DNA of 5,539 bases from Casp-actino8 sp964563545 (lineage in GTDB: Bacteria; Actinomycetota; Acidimicrobiia; Acidimicrobiales; Ilumatobacteraceae): positions 1 to 5,539 of the forward strand of contig CAZLXB010000053.1 of the NCBI GenBank assembly GCA_964563545.1. The letters are read 5' to 3'. The position numbers were made by a program, and so were the translations under genes. Numbering within the stretch: the first letter of the stretch is position 1; each line of letters opens with the position of its first letter. Shown piece after piece: positions 5,202 through 5,539 of this stretch. A model generated the notes under the pieces. That model saw only the letters and a program-made list of their open reading frames with translations, was not told the origin of the DNA and ran no database searches.

Positions 5202-5539
5202 ATGCCCGAATCGAGTGCGCCGATGTTCACCGTGCCGAATGGTCGTCGGATCTACGGAATCCAGCTTCCCATCCAGGCGCAGAGTTCGTACTTCGTCGCC
5301 GACTGGGAGAAGTCGGCCGGTCCGGACGAGTTGGCTCGCCTCGCGCGAGCCTGCGACGACAACGGCTACGCCTATGTCGGTGTGTGCGACCACGTCGCAT
5401 TGCCCGAGTCGGTCGTCGGCGGCATGGGCACGCACTGGGCCGATCCGATCGCCACCTTGTCGTGGCTCGCCGCCCTCACCTCCAGGGTTCGACTTCTGAC
5501 TCACGTCTACGTGCTGCCGTACCGACACCCACGCGTGGC
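5202..5539 (+). CDS. LLM-class (luciferase-like, probably F420-dependent) oxidoreductase, 5' part
   Basis: The frame stays open to the window edge, giving 112 residues of an expected 280-320. The visible part is the start of the luciferase-like TIM barrel: strand 1 YGIQLPIQAQS (18-28), helix PDELARLARACDDNGYAYVG (41-60), then CDHVALPES (62-70), DPIATLSWLAALTSRVRLLT (81-100) and HVYVLPYRHP (101-110). The GIQLPIQAQS and VYVLPYRHP stretches are typical of actinobacterial proteins annotated as F420-dependent LLM oxidoreductases. Cofactor use cannot be proved from this part. The gene begins 23 bases after the permease stop. It could be the last gene of the import operon, acting on the imported compound, or the first of a separate unit given the -10-like box before it. 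The next in-frame ATG (5223) has no ribosome binding site and is less likely. Confidence 0.85.
   Translation, partial: MPESSAPMFTVPNGRRIYGIQLPIQAQSSYFVADWEKSAGPDELARLARACDDNGYAYVGVCDHVALPESVVGGMGTHWADPIATLSWLAALTSRVRLLTHVYVLPYRHPRV

Overview
The window is about 5.5 kb of high-GC bacterial DNA. It holds six genes, all on the + strand and closely packed. GTG and TTG starts, a Tat-type lipoprotein, and a downstream luciferase-like (LLM) oxidoreductase of the kind annotated as F420-dependent all point to an actinobacterium. Acidimicrobiia (Ilumatobacter-like) is a reasonable guess, but this is inference from style, not a phylogenetic result.

Layout: bases 1-71 are a short promoter region with a palindrome that matches the GntR/HutC operator consensus, followed by a TATAGT -10-like box six bases before the first ATG, which suggests a leaderless mRNA. 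Bases 72-995 encode an unusual regulator: a GntR winged helix-turn-helix fused to a domain of the 5-formyltetrahydrofolate cyclo-ligase (5-FCL) paralogue family COG0212. Bases 992-1750 encode a free-standing COG0212 protein that overlaps the first gene by four bases and is its clear tandem paralogue. After a 64-bp A/C-rich spacer come an NMT1/THI5-like substrate-binding lipoprotein (1815-2843), an ABC ATPase of the SsuB/TauB/ThiZ type (TTG start, 2846-3640) and a permease with two fused BPD_transp_1 halves (3643-5178). Bases 5202-5539 are the 5' part of the LLM oxidoreductase gene, which seems to have its own leaderless promoter.

How the parts may work together: the lipoprotein, ATPase and double permease form a complete importer of the nitrate/sulfonate/thiamin-precursor class. 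COG0212 proteins lack 5-FCL activity where tested, and their genes have been reported to cluster with thiamin metabolism and transport genes. The best hypothesis is a salvage operon for a thiamin-related (pyrimidine-like) or other small heterocyclic compound. The stand-alone COG0212 protein would act on the imported compound or a derivative. The GntR fusion would sense it with a COG0212 domain that has lost its glycine-rich and TPT motifs, and so appears to be an enzyme fold turned into a ligand sensor. The substrate cannot be read from the sequence.

The most striking non-coding signal is a perfect 19-bp inverted repeat with a 3-nt loop (2869-2909) inside the first codons of the ATPase gene. 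It lies just after a smaller palindrome that covers that gene's ribosome binding site. Together they may set more binding protein than membrane components.
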